Below are positions 26,398-35,464 of a stretch of DNA of 64,000 nucleotides, one piece after another (within the stretch, counting starts at the first letter, position 1; every line of letters begins with the position of its first letter). A model generated the notes under the pieces. The model did no database searches. It worked only from the letters and a program-made list of their open reading frames with translations, and had not been told where the DNA came from. Position numbers and translations under genes: made by a program. Source of the DNA: Bog-473 sp963755375 (GTDB lineage Bacteria; Actinomycetota; Acidimicrobiia; Acidimicrobiales; RAAP-2); assembly GCA_963755375.1 (NCBI GenBank), contig CAVWKG010000016.1, forward strand, positions 2,666,001 to 2,730,000, given 5' to 3'.

Positions 26398-28016
26398 CTA
26401 CTCCGCCCGCAACATGATGGCGGTTGGCGTGCGCGCCGCACTTCTGGCTGGTAGCGCCGCCACGAGGTTGGCCAACAGCACCGTGCCCACAGCGACCAGG
26501 ACGACCGACGGGACGGACACCGTGGGGTAGGGCACCGCGCTGATCTGCTGGGCGAAGAGGTCCCAGAGCCAACGCCCGACCAGGTCTTGAGGGGGATCCC
26601 GATCACGATCCCGACGACGGCAGCCGTCGTTGCTTGCCAGGCGACGGCCGCGGCCAATTGGCGTCGCACAAGCCGACGGTCTTCAACAGCGCGAGGTCGC
26701 GGCGTCGCTGGCGGACAGAGGCAACGAGGGTCAGCGTCAGCGCCGCGATGGCGCCGAGTACCAGCCCCGTGACCAGGAGCGCAGGGGTGAGCCCGATCGT
26801 CTTGTAGTTCGCGATCTCGGCCGGACGTTGGACGCCCTGCACAACGATGGCGTTGCCGGCAGATCCTCCCGGTGCCGCCGAAAATGCGCTGTCCGCTGCC
26901 GCGACGACGCGATGGAGGTTCGCGAGGGCGACGGGCGTCGGGACGCCGGTTCGGATCCGAACGAGGACCAGGTTGGGCCCGACGAGGGCCGGGTCCGGCC
27001 CGGAGTCGATCGCGGCCACGAACGACTGCGGCAGGTCCTGGAACGGAATGAGCGCGCCCGTGCCCATGGAGGTGTGGTCGGAGACCGTGCTGGCAAACCC
27101 TATGGCGGAAACGTCGCCGTACCGACGATCCGAAGGGGCATGGGCGGGATGTAGACGGGCGCGTCGGCCGGAGTGCCGAAGGAGATGGTGACGTTCTCGC
27201 CCAGGCGCTTGTGCAGCTGCGCCATGGTTGCCGCGCCCAGCACGACCTCGTTGCCCTTCTGGAACCCGTGCCCGGAGAGGACCAGCGGCGTCACGGCCGC
27301 CCTGTCGTTCTCGAGGAGGAAGGGGACCTCATGGCCGTCCATCTGGAGGTCGTTGAAGGATGCTCCGGAGTAACCCGCGACGTCCTTGTCGTGCTTGAGC
27401 ATCGTGAGCGCGACCTGGGGCACCTCCCCGCTACCGGATCCGACCGGGTTCAGGATGTACGTCCAGTTCCACCCGTACAGCGGCGGGTTCGAAACCAGCG
27501 TGTGGAGGCTGTCGCCAAACGTCACGTGGTGACGACGAGGGCGACCGCCGACCCGAGGAGCGCCGAGCGCACGGGCACGTCGACCCGGCCTTCACCCGGC
27601 TCGAGCGCCATCCGGACCCCGACTACCCCGGGAGCCGACAGCCCGGTGCGCGCAGCGGACGCCACCACCCGTGCCCCTGACGTCGGGCGGAGTCGGGGCC
27701 GGATTGCCACCCGGTGGGGCGCCGTCGCGTACGCCAGCAGGACGCCGACACCACCGAGGATGGCTATCAGCACGAGAACGCCAAACCCGAGAACGGTCCA
27801 GTCCCAGGACAGGCCGCGGTCGGGATAGACCGGAGCGACGGGGCCAAGTGGCGACAAGGCGGACAGCGCGACGGCAATGGCAGCGGCCAGGATCGATCCC
27901 AACGCAAGCGCCACCTCAAGACCGATGAGACCGTCGTGGATGGTGTCGGCCGGAGCCGCACCGACCGCCCGGAGGATCCGCTGGTCGTCGCGGTCGACGC
28001 GCAGCCGGCGTGCCAA
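26398..28016 (-). pseudogene. Decayed FtsX/MacB-type ABC transporter permease
   Basis: Fragments in several frames match the second half of the intact permease at 36.9-39.4 kb. They include GVRMALEPGEGRVDVPVRSA (intact: GVRFALEPGVGRSAVPVRSA), LHTLVSNPPLYGWNW, LSGHGFQKGNEVVLGAATM and LALLKTVG, and the final LRAE stop falls at 26398. The N-terminal half is absent beyond 28016, where the promoter of the next gene begins. Frameshifts occur near 27525, 27100 and 26640. It is non-functional. Confidence 0.87.
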
Positions 28017-28063
28017 GCTCCGACCTGGGCCGTTTCGACCGTACGCGCTACCGTACGCTTGGC

Positions 28064-28738
28064 ATGGCGAGCATCAGAGTGGTTCTGGCGGAGGACAATG
28101 CGCTCCTTAGAGAGGGCATCTCGCGCATCATCGACGGCGAGCCCGACTTCGATCTCGTCGGTCGCGCCGCCGACCTGCCCGAGCTGCTGGAACTCATAGA
28201 GGACACTTCCCCTGAGGTCGTCGTGACTGACATCCGGATGCCCCCGACCGGGACCGACGAGGGGATCCAAGCCGCGTCGTGGCTACGTGAGCACAAGCCG
28301 GAAGTGGGTGTCGTCGTGCTCAGCCAGTACAAGACACCCTCCTACGCACTGGCGCTCCTCGAGACCGGCTCCGCGGGCCGGGCCTACCTCCTGAAAGAGC
28401 AGGTAGCGGGTGCTGACGAGCTGGCCCAGGCCATCCGGACGGTCGCCCAGTCGGGGTCGATGATCGACCCGCAGATCGTCGACGAACTGATTGAGGCCAA
28501 GTCGTCTCGTCGGAAATCGGACCTGTCGTGGCTCACGCCGCGGGAGTCCGAGATCCTAGGAGAGATGGCCAAGGGAAAGAGCAACGCGGCAATCGCGGCG
28601 TCCCTGCAGATTTCCGAGCGGGCCGTGGAGAAGCACACCAACTCCATCTTCTCCAAGCTGGGCCTCACCGAAGAGCGCGACGTGAACCGGCGGGTCAAGG
28701 CTGTGCTCGTCTACCTCAGCGACCCTGGGGGAGGGTGA
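28064..28738 (+). CDS. NarL/FixJ-type response regulator
   Basis: A 224-residue two-domain response regulator. The REC domain (residues 1-130) keeps the acidic pair in LAEDN, the phospho-acceptor Asp in VVTDIRMPP and the Lys in LLKEQ. The LuxR-type helix-turn-helix (from about 160) reads LTPRESEILGEMAKGKSNAA and later SERAVEKHTNSIFSKLGL. It is probably phosphorylated by the histidine kinase at 29.2-31.4 kb, which converges on it, and controls nearby ABC genes; both are inferred from position. Confidence 0.92.
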   Translation: MASIRVVLAEDNALLREGISRIIDGEPDFDLVGRAADLPELLELIEDTSPEVVVTDIRMPPTGTDEGIQAASWLREHKPEVGVVVLSQYKTPSYALALLETGSAGRAYLLKEQVAGADELAQAIRTVAQSGSMIDPQIVDELIEAKSSRRKSDLSWLTPRESEILGEMAKGKSNAAIAASLQISERAVEKHTNSIFSKLGLTEERDVNRRVKAVLVYLSDPGGG

Positions 28739-28805
28739 CACCACCCCCTCACCACGCATGGCACCACTACGGTCAGAGCACACGGCGCCGTGAGAGAATG
28801 GATGG

Positions 28806-29198
28806 ATGAGCGATCCGCTCCCCGTCCTGATCGTCGACGACCAGGCACCATTTAGAGCTGCCATGAAAGCGGTGCTGAAACGGGCGGCCGAGTTCGAGTT
28901 GGTGGGTGAGGCCGCCAACGGAAGCGAAGCGGTGTCACTCGAGGAGGAGCTCAGCCCCGCCCTGGTCCTGATGGACATCAACATGCCCGAGATGAACGGG
29001 ATCGAGGCGACGCGGAGCATGGTGTCGCGGCACCCCGAGGTGGTCGTGATCCTGTGCTCGACCTACGACGCGGGGGACCTGCCGCCCGAGGTGGCCACGA
29101 GCGGCGCACGCGCCTATCTCAACAAGGAGCACCTGGGCGCCGACACGCTGCGGCGCCTCTGGGAAGGGCGCAACGAGCAGCACTTCGTCTCGGCTTGA
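28806..29198 (+). CDS. Stand-alone receiver (CheY-like) protein
   Basis: A 130-residue REC domain with no output domain. The acidic pair is in IVDDQ, the acceptor Asp in LMDINMPEMNG, the Thr/Ser position in CSTYD and the Lys in LNKEH. It follows the NarL-type regulator by 67 bases on the same strand. It may act as a phosphate sink or a protein-protein switch for the same kinase. The end converges on the kinase gene with 11 bases between. Confidence 0.9.
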   Translation: MSDPLPVLIVDDQAPFRAAMKAVLKRAAEFELVGEAANGSEAVSLEEELSPALVLMDINMPEMNGIEATRSMVSRHPEVVVILCSTYDAGDLPPEVATSGARAYLNKEHLGADTLRRLWEGRNEQHFVSA

Positions 29199-29203
29199 GC
29201 CCG

Positions 29204-29217
29204 TCGTCCCTAGACGA
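29204..29217. terminator. Hairpin across the kinase stop codon
   Basis: TCGTC-CCTA-GACGA, a perfect 5-bp stem whose loop contains the stop codon of the reverse-strand kinase gene and which follows the receiver stop by five bases. It could serve as a shared terminator. Confidence 0.4.
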
Positions 29218-31369
29218 GCGGCACGGAGCCCCGGACCTGGGATCCCTTCCCGATCTCTGAGTCCCAGCGCACCGTTCCGCCGATGGCGCCGAGACGGTCG
29301 GCCATGTTGATGTAGCCGTGACCCCCCCGCGCCGTATTCGGGTCGAATCCGGGCCCGTCATCGGACACGGTGAACAGCAGGCCGCCGGACTCCTCCCACA
29401 GATGGACCTGCACCCGCGCGTCGGGCGCGTGCTTCGACGCGTTCTGCAGTGCCTCCAGGCAACAGAAGTAGATCGCCGCCTCGGTCTCGGACGGGTACCG
29501 CCCGATGCCGTCGGCGGCGATGTCGACGGGGAGGGGGCTCCGGTTGCCGGCGGCGCGCAGCGCCTCGACCAGCCCGCTGTCGACGAGCAGCGGCGGGTAG
29601 ATCCCGTGCGCCAGCTCCCGGAGCTCTTGGATGGTCTCCTGGACCTCGCCGGCGAGCTGGTCCAACATCTCCATACCGGCTTCCTGGTCGTCGACGATGA
29701 TGTCCTTGGCCAGCCGCAGGTTGACCGCCAGCGCCACCAGATGCTGTTGCGCACCATCGTGGAGGTTGCGCTCGACCCGGCGTCGTTCGGCGTCACCGGT
29801 AGCGACGATCCTGGCCCGGGATTCGCGCAACGCGTCCGCCTGCTTGCGGACCTCGTCCAGGGTGGTCTGCAGCGCGGTGTCGAGTTGGGAGTTGTGCAGG
29901 GCCAGACCCACCTGCCGGGCCAGGTCGGCGAGCACCCGATCGTCGTCCTCGGAGAACGCGCTGGCCATCGACGTCCGCTCCACGACGATGAGCCCCAACA
30001 GCTCCCCCGCGTGGCTGACCGGGGCAACCCGGATCTGCTCCGCCTCACGCCCCCGGACGAGCGCGGGCAGCCAGACGGAGGCCCACGCGGACCCCGAGAC
30101 GCCGGCCCGCGTGACGACCGGTCGCTCCCGTGGCGAGACGACGAGCGATCCGGGGCCCAGATCGGGTACGGACGCGGTGCGCTCGAGAACCTCCCCCGAT
30201 CCGGTGTAGACCTCGGCGCTGGCCAGGCCCATGGTCTTGCGCAGCGACTCGGCGAGTTGGAGCAGCAGTTCGTCCATCGGAATGGCGCGGGTGAGCCGGC
30301 TCCCGAAGGTGCGCAGGACCTCGTCGGGCGCCTCCCGCGATCCGTAGACGAACCGGGTGGCCGAATCGAGGAAGCGCGCCCGCACGGGGACGAAGATGAG
30401 GGCGGCCACCCCGGAGGCGACCATGGAGAGGGCCAGGACCTCCTTGTCACCCGTGGTCTTCGGCGCGTGGCCGAGACCGAGCACGACGACGAGGTAGATC
30501 GCCGAGACCACGACGACGAACCCGAACACCGCGAGCACCTGGACGAGACCTCTGCTGGCGTGCGGGCCCATCTTCCTGTTCTCCCCGGCCAGTAGCCCGA
30601 GCGGCACGAACACGGTCGCTCCCGCCGTGACCGCGCCGAGCTCTCCGGGCCAGCCGACCAGGAGGTGGAGCACCGTTACCCCCAGCGCGACCGTGGCCGC
30701 CAGCGTCACCCCGATCCCGAACCATTCCATCCGCTCCCGGTGGTGCCCGATGGACCCGATGTAGCGGCTGCGCATCGGGGCGATCGCCAGGAGCCCGGCA
30801 ATCGACCAGCTGATCGCGCCGTCCGCCAGGCTGAAGGGCCGGTGGTCCAGGACAAACACGAGCCCGACGGCGACCGCCGCCGCGTAGCCGGTCAGCGCCA
30901 TCACGCGCCGGACGGAGTCGTGCAGCCGGCCATCGGGCAGGGCGAGAAGGAAATGGAAAGAGACGGCCGTCACCACGAGGGCGGCGAGCGTGGCGACGTC
31001 CCGCGTCCCGCTCGACGCATGGACCATCTCTGCCCTGCGGCCGGCCGTCAGTGCCACGGCCGCCACCAGGGCGTCCATGGCGGCCAGGAGATGGAACGGG
31101 GAAGCCCTGCGTCCTGTACGGTCCCGGGCTCGGGTGTCGACCAACCCCACGAGCGCCCAGGCCAGGGTGAGACCGAAGGCCACGGAGCCTGCCGGTGCCG
31201 TCCCACCGGGCACGGTGGTCCGCCAGCCGACGACGACCGCGGCCACCGTCAGCGCGAAGACGAGGACCTGGAGCAGCCTGAATGACCCGAACGCGCTCGA
31301 TCCCGGAGCAGGCACCGCGACGGTGGAGCCGCTGCCCACCTCCACATGCACCTCGTCGCGCACCGTCAT
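29210..31369 (-). CDS. Membrane sensor histidine kinase (LiaS/DesK type) with GAF domain
   Basis: A 719-residue sensor kinase. Residues about 30-330 hold roughly nine membrane helices. Residues 350-500 form a GAF-like domain (ELLGLIVVERTSMASAFSED). HisKA_3 follows with the phospho-acceptor His in ERRRVERNLHDGAQQHLV, then an HATPase domain with NASKHAPDARV and DDGPGFDPN. It overlaps no neighbour. The ABC ATPase gene begins its coding 12 bases upstream on the same strand, so kinase, ATPase and cyclase likely form one operon. Confidence 0.93.
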   Translation of the reverse strand: MTVRDEVHVEVGSGSTVAVPAPGSSAFGSFRLLQVLVFALTVAAVVVGWRTTVPGGTAPAGSVAFGLTLAWALVGLVDTRARDRTGRRASPFHLLAAMDALVAAVALTAGRRAEMVHASSGTRDVATLAALVVTAVSFHFLLALPDGRLHDSVRRVMALTGYAAAVAVGLVFVLDHRPFSLADGAISWSIAGLLAIAPMRSRYIGSIGHHRERMEWFGIGVTLAATVALGVTVLHLLVGWPGELGAVTAGATVFVPLGLLAGENRKMGPHASRGLVQVLAVFGFVVVVSAIYLVVVLGLGHAPKTTGDKEVLALSMVASGVAALIFVPVRARFLDSATRFVYGSREAPDEVLRTFGSRLTRAIPMDELLLQLAESLRKTMGLASAEVYTGSGEVLERTASVPDLGPGSLVVSPRERPVVTRAGVSGSAWASVWLPALVRGREAEQIRVAPVSHAGELLGLIVVERTSMASAFSEDDDRVLADLARQVGLALHNSQLDTALQTTLDEVRKQADALRESRARIVATGDAERRRVERNLHDGAQQHLVALAVNLRLAKDIIVDDQEAGMEMLDQLAGEVQETIQELRELAHGIYPPLLVDSGLVEALRAAGNRSPLPVDIAADGIGRYPSETEAAIYFCCLEALQNASKHAPDARVQVHLWEESGGLLFTVSDDGPGFDPNTARGGHGYINMADRLGAIGGTVRWDSEIGKGSQVRGSVPLV

Positions 31370-31381
31370 CGGAAATGTCGC

Positions 31382-32086
31382 CTAGGTCTGCGCGGCCACG
31401 GGGATCTCCGACTCCTCGTCCACCGCGATCCTTCCGTCGCGCATGCGCACGATCCGTCCCGCAGCTGACGCGACGCCCGAGTCGTGCGTCACGAGCACGA
31501 TCGTCTGTCCTCCGGTGTGCAACCGGCTGAGAAGTTCAATGACCTCCTGGCCGCCCTCCGAGTCCAGGGCGCCCGTGGGCTCGTCGGCCAGCAACAGCGT
31601 CGGCTCATTGGCCAGCGCACGAGCAATGGCGAGCCGTTGGCGCTGACCGCCCGAGAGCATCCCCGGCACCGTTCCCGCCTTGTCGCCGATCCCCAGCAGA
31701 TCGAGAAGGTCGCGGGCGCGGCTTTCGGCCATCTTGCGCTTCCGTCCTGCGATCACCGCTGGCAGCGCCACGTTCTCCAGGACGGTCATTCCCTCCAGGA
31801 GGTTGAAGAACTGGAAGACGATCCCGATGTGACGTCGGCGCAGCCGCGACAGCTCGTCCTCGGTGCGGCCGGTCACGGGTTCGCCCGCCACGGTGATCGT
31901 CCCCTCGTCGGCCACGTCGAGTCCCGCGACGAGGTTGAGGAGCGTCGACTTGCCACAGCCGGAGGGACCCATCAACGCCACGAAGTCTCCGGCCGGGACG
32001 ACCAGGTTGGCGCCCCGCAACGCCCGCACCGGTGCATTCTCCGCCTCGAAGGTCTTGCGGACTTTGTCTACGACCAAGGCGTCCAT
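31382..32086 (-). CDS. ABC transporter ATPase (MacB/LolD type)
   Basis: A 234-residue ATP-binding subunit. Walker A is GPSGCGKST, the signature LSGGQRQRLAIARAL, Walker B LLLADEPTGALD and the switch His VTHD. The sequence most resembles LolD/MacB-type ATPases that serve FtsX-fold permeases. The likely partner is the permease at 36.9-39.4 kb; none is adjacent. The start at 32086 has AAGGAA upstream and follows the cyclase stop by a single base. Confidence 0.95.
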   Translation of the reverse strand: MDALVVDKVRKTFEAENAPVRALRGANLVVPAGDFVALMGPSGCGKSTLLNLVAGLDVADEGTITVAGEPVTGRTEDELSRLRRRHIGIVFQFFNLLEGMTVLENVALPAVIAGRKRKMAESRARDLLDLLGIGDKAGTVPGMLSGGQRQRLAIARALANEPTLLLADEPTGALDSEGGQEVIELLSRLHTGGQTIVLVTHDSGVASAAGRIVRMRDGRIAVDEESEIPVAAQT

Positions 32087-32087
32087 G

Positions 32088-33449
32088 TCAGGTTCCTTCT
32101 TTCGCCAGGACGTCGCCGGATCGACACCCGTCATCCACCAGTTTGTATGCGAACACGGGGGTGTCGCGTCCCTTCACCAATTGCGGCGGGAGGGCGACCG
32201 TCTCCCGGGCCATTTCCCAAGCATCGATGGTGCCCTGGGAGACGACCGTTTCACCCGCATCCGCCAGCTGCTGGAGCCGTTGGGACATGTTGACCGTGTC
32301 CCCCACAAGGGTGTATTCCAGCCGCTCCTCCGAACCGAGGAGCGCCGCCGCGGCGTCCCCGGTCGAGAGGCCCAGGCCGAGCCCGAAGGGTGGCAGCCCC
32401 TCCTCCTCCCACCGGCGGTTGATGGTCGACTGCTTCTGATGCATAGCCAGCGCAGCCACGACGGCCCGGTCCGCGTGGTCTGCCTGTTCGAACGGGGCTC
32501 CGAACACGGCCATCACTGCGTCGCCGACGAACTGCATCACCGTTCCGTTCTCGCCCAGGATCGCGTCGTTCATGGCGGCGCGGTGGGTATTGAGCTGCCC
32601 AGCCAGCTGGCTCGGGTCCGCGTGCTCGGCGATCGTCGAGTACGAGCGGATGTCGCTCATGACAACGGTGACATGCACCCGCTCCGTCTCACCGATCTGG
32701 CGGCCGTCACGACGGAGCTTCTCGGCCAGCCCGCCGGGAAGGAGTCGCGACAGCGTCTCTCCCTGTTCTTCGCGGTCGACGATCGCCTTGTGCAGCAGCC
32801 GCAGCCGCTGCAGCGCGCCCTCCGTGCCGGCCGAGACCCCCTCGGCCAACTTGACGAACACGGCCTCGACCTCGGCATCGACCGCTTCGGGTGGAAGCCG
32901 CTTGGCGGCCGCGATGGCCTTGATCGGCTTGCCCTCCGCCACCATCGCGAGGAGCTCCTCCTCGGGGGGAGAGAGACCACCGTTGGCGGTCATGGGCCGC
33001 AGCAACGCATCGACGATGGCCGGATCGAGCGCGTTCCCGCCCGTGGCGACGGACCGGATCGCGTCGACCAGCTGATCGCCCTGCGCGATGTGGTCCTTCA
33101 AGAGGTACCCGTAGCCGGCTGAGCCCTCGGCCAGGAGAGAGACGGCGTACTCGGGGTCGTCGTACTGCGAGAGGATCACGACGCCCGTCCCCGGATGTCG
33201 CTTGCGCACCTCCTTGGCGGCGTCGATGCCCTCGCGGTTGAACGCCGGCGGCATCCGGATGTCGGTGACCAGGACCTGCGGCTGCAGTGCGGTGGCCCCC
33301 TCCACCACCTCGTCATAGTCCGCGGCGACACCGACGATCCGGAGGTCCTTGTGGCGCTCTATGAGCGCCTTGACCCCCTCGCGGACGATGAGGTTGTCGT
33401 CCGCCAGGAACACCGAGATCGTGCCAGAACCACTTCCGTCGTCATCCAC
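32088..33449 (-). CDS. Response regulator fused to class III adenylate cyclase
   Basis: About 453 residues. An N-terminal receiver domain has LADDN, VTDIRMPP and LLKDH. A degenerate LuxR-like helix-turn-helix follows (LSPPEEELLAMVAEGKPIKA). The cyclase homology domain has metal aspartates in VVMSDIRSYS and FVGDAVMAVFG, and the transition-state Asn and Arg in VGDTVNMSQRLQ. All catalytic residues are present, so it should make cAMP (or cGMP) under phosphorylation control. The GTG at 33449 is chosen; an in-frame GTG at 33497 is possible. Cyclase, ABC ATPase and kinase follow on one strand. Confidence 0.9.
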   Translation of the reverse strand: MDDDGSGSGTISVFLADDNLIVREGVKALIERHKDLRIVGVAADYDEVVEGATALQPQVLVTDIRMPPAFNREGIDAAKEVRKRHPGTGVVILSQYDDPEYAVSLLAEGSAGYGYLLKDHIAQGDQLVDAIRSVATGGNALDPAIVDALLRPMTANGGLSPPEEELLAMVAEGKPIKAIAAAKRLPPEAVDAEVEAVFVKLAEGVSAGTEGALQRLRLLHKAIVDREEQGETLSRLLPGGLAEKLRRDGRQIGETERVHVTVVMSDIRSYSTIAEHADPSQLAGQLNTHRAAMNDAILGENGTVMQFVGDAVMAVFGAPFEQADHADRAVVAALAMHQKQSTINRRWEEEGLPPFGLGLGLSTGDAAAALLGSEERLEYTLVGDTVNMSQRLQQLADAGETVVSQGTIDAWEMARETVALPPQLVKGRDTPVFAYKLVDDGCRSGDVLAKEGT

Positions 33450-33581
33450 GGTTGTAGTTCTCACACACCCCGGATGCCCGGAACAGGTGGGGACCATCCC
33501 GCACCTGGTGGTGCTAGGTACACCACGCGATGCCTGTCACCACACTCGTCAATCCGGGTCGGCCGGTAGAGGCTGTCTGCC
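33450..33581. promoter_or_regulatory. Divergent promoter region with inverted repeat
   Basis: Between the cyclase and the cyclic-nucleotide-binding protein. CAGGTG (33484-33489) and CACCTG (33502-33507) form an inverted repeat with GGG/CCC inside. The classical CRP pair TGTGA/TCACA is not present. It is a candidate operator for control of both genes. Confidence 0.35.
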
Positions 33582-34601
33582 ATGAGCACAGAAGGGCAGA
33601 CCCGCCGCACCGGTCTCGTCACCTCGCTCTCCTGGATCCCCACGGAGGCGATCGAGGGGGCCCAGCGTCTGGCGTTCGACTCGGGTATCACGCACTACGA
33701 CCCGCCTCCGCCGAGCGAGGACATGGACGTCGAGCGGCTGCGAGACGAGGACCGGTTCCGTTTTGCCAACCAACTGCGGGCCTTCGCCCTGGTGGACGAC
33801 GGACGGATCGTCGACTGCGGCTACGAGGGCGGGGGGCTTATGGGCACGACGCTGGTCAACCTGGGTGCCGTGCGCCACCGCTTCCAGGCCGTGCAGCTGC
33901 CGGACATTCAGCGCGCCCCCGAGCACGGCGACGGCTGGGTTCGCTTCGTCCAGACCTGCGGCGGACGCACCGGTGTCCCGGCGCCGCGGCGGGTGCGCCG
34001 GCGCCCATACGTGCAGTGGCAGGCCCCCCTGGTGTGGACGACGCTGTCACTGACCCTGCACGCGGACGGGCGTTCGGAGCATGCGCTCATCGGTGCCAGC
34101 CGCTTCCCCCGGCACTGGGTCTACGGCGCCGACCACAAGCTCTCGCACAAGTCGGGCCTGACCGACTTCAAGGACTGGTACCGCAAGTCGTTCGGCAAGC
34201 ACAGCCCGTGGGGTGACGAGGACTCCGAGGCGCTGGTGTCGGCCGTCGAGTCCGCCCTCGAGACATCCCTGTCGGCGCACCTGATGCAGGGTGGAGGGAG
34301 GCGCCGGATCGAGCGCTTCCCGGCCGGGAGCGTCCTCTTCGACGAGGGTGCGCACGGGACCGAGGTCCTGCTCGTCCTCGACGGCATCGTCCGCGTCGAG
34401 CGGGGCGGGGAACGGCTGGCCGAATACGGGCCGGGGGCCCTGCTCGGCGAGCGTGCGCACCTCGAGGGTGGCATCCGCACGTCGAGCAACATTGCGGTGA
34501 CGCCGTGTCGCGTCGCTCTCTTCGACGCCGAACTCATCGAGCGCTCCCACCTCGAAGAGCTCTCCGTGGGGCACCGCCGCGAGGACCGGGCGCGAGACTG
34601 A
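33582..34601 (+). CDS. Protein with C-terminal cyclic-nucleotide-binding domain
   Basis: 339 residues. The first 235 form a domain I do not recognise, with SWIPTEAIEGAQRLAFDSGI near the start and PRHWVYGADHKLSHKSGL in the middle. Residues about 240-335 form a CNB domain: FPAGSVLFDEGAHGTEVLLV and a phosphate-binding cassette GERAHLEGGIRTSS with the conserved Glu and Arg. It should bind cAMP made by the divergent cyclase. There is no helix-turn-helix, so it is not a CRP-type regulator. The N-terminal domain would be the cAMP-controlled output. Confidence 0.8.
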   Translation: MSTEGQTRRTGLVTSLSWIPTEAIEGAQRLAFDSGITHYDPPPPSEDMDVERLRDEDRFRFANQLRAFALVDDGRIVDCGYEGGGLMGTTLVNLGAVRHRFQAVQLPDIQRAPEHGDGWVRFVQTCGGRTGVPAPRRVRRRPYVQWQAPLVWTTLSLTLHADGRSEHALIGASRFPRHWVYGADHKLSHKSGLTDFKDWYRKSFGKHSPWGDEDSEALVSAVESALETSLSAHLMQGGGRRRIERFPAGSVLFDEGAHGTEVLLVLDGIVRVERGGERLAEYGPGALLGERAHLEGGIRTSSNIAVTPCRVALFDAELIERSHLEELSVGHRREDRARD

Positions 34602-34605
34602 GCGC

Positions 34606-35457
34606 GTGCGTGTCACGTTCTGCGGGACCCGGGGATCCACGCCCGCACCAGGTCTCGACTACATCCGCTTCGGAGGGCACACCTCCTGCGTGGCGCTGTC
34701 GCACGACGGCGACGGCTCCGGAGGCCGGCCGACGCTGCTCCTTGATGCCGGCACGGGTTTGCGGCGCCTCCCCGAGTTGCTCGGTGACCGCCCGTTCCGT
34801 GGCACCATCCTGTTGACCCATCTGCACTGGGACCATGTGCAGGGTCTGCCCTTCTTCCGGTCGGGTGACCGCGACGATGCGCGGGTCAACCTGTTACTCC
34901 CGGACCAGGGTGGCGGCACTGACGCGGAAGCATTGCTGGCGCGCATGATGTCGCCGCCCTTCTTTCCGATCGAACCGTCGGCGCTTCGCGGCCGGTGGCA
35001 GTTCGGCCTCATTCCCGGCGACAGCTTCGCAGTGGAGGGCTTCAGCGTCCTCGCCGTCGATGTCCCCCACAAGGGCGGGCACACCCTGGGCTTTCGGGTC
35101 AGTGACGATCGATCGACCGTCGCCTACATCCCGGACCACTGTCCGACGGCGCTCGGGCCCGGCCCGGACGGCGTGGGCGAGTACCACGAGGGCGCCCTCC
35201 GGCTGGCCCGCGACGTCGATCTCCTGATTCACGACGCGCACCTTCGGGCCGAAGAGGTGAAGGCCGAAGGGTCGTTCGGCCATGCAGCCGCCGACTACGC
35301 GGTGCGCCTGGGCACCATGGCCGGCGCGCGGCAGGTCGCGCTCTTCCATCATCGGCCGGAGCGCACTGACGCCGAGGTCGAACAGACCCTGTGCCGGTTC
35401 GCCGAGAGCCCCGTACCGGTGACGGGTGCCGCGGAAACATTGACTCTCAGACTGTGA
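34606..35457 (+). CDS. Metallo-beta-lactamase-fold hydrolase, possible cyclic-nucleotide phosphodiesterase
   Basis: 283 residues of MBL fold. Metal ligands are visible in LTHLHWDHVQGLPFF (HxHxDH), IPDH, IHDAHL and ALFHH. The opening FCGTRGSTPAP and the HTSC motif are those of the branch that includes class II/III 3',5'-cAMP phosphodiesterase-like and RNase Z-like enzymes. It begins four bases after the CNB gene. A role in breaking down cAMP fits the context but is not proven by sequence. Confidence 0.8.
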   Translation: MRVTFCGTRGSTPAPGLDYIRFGGHTSCVALSHDGDGSGGRPTLLLDAGTGLRRLPELLGDRPFRGTILLTHLHWDHVQGLPFFRSGDRDDARVNLLLPDQGGGTDAEALLARMMSPPFFPIEPSALRGRWQFGLIPGDSFAVEGFSVLAVDVPHKGGHTLGFRVSDDRSTVAYIPDHCPTALGPGPDGVGEYHEGALRLARDVDLLIHDAHLRAEEVKAEGSFGHAAADYAVRLGTMAGARQVALFHHRPERTDAEVEQTLCRFAESPVPVTGAAETLTLRL

Positions 35458-35464
35458 TCGACCG

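Noticed and set aside
29318..30595. Long forward-strand open frame opposite the histidine kinase gene
   Set aside because: It is rich in Arg, Gly, Asp and Pro with no domain, and lies wholly antisense to a kinase with clear motifs; a GC-driven shadow.
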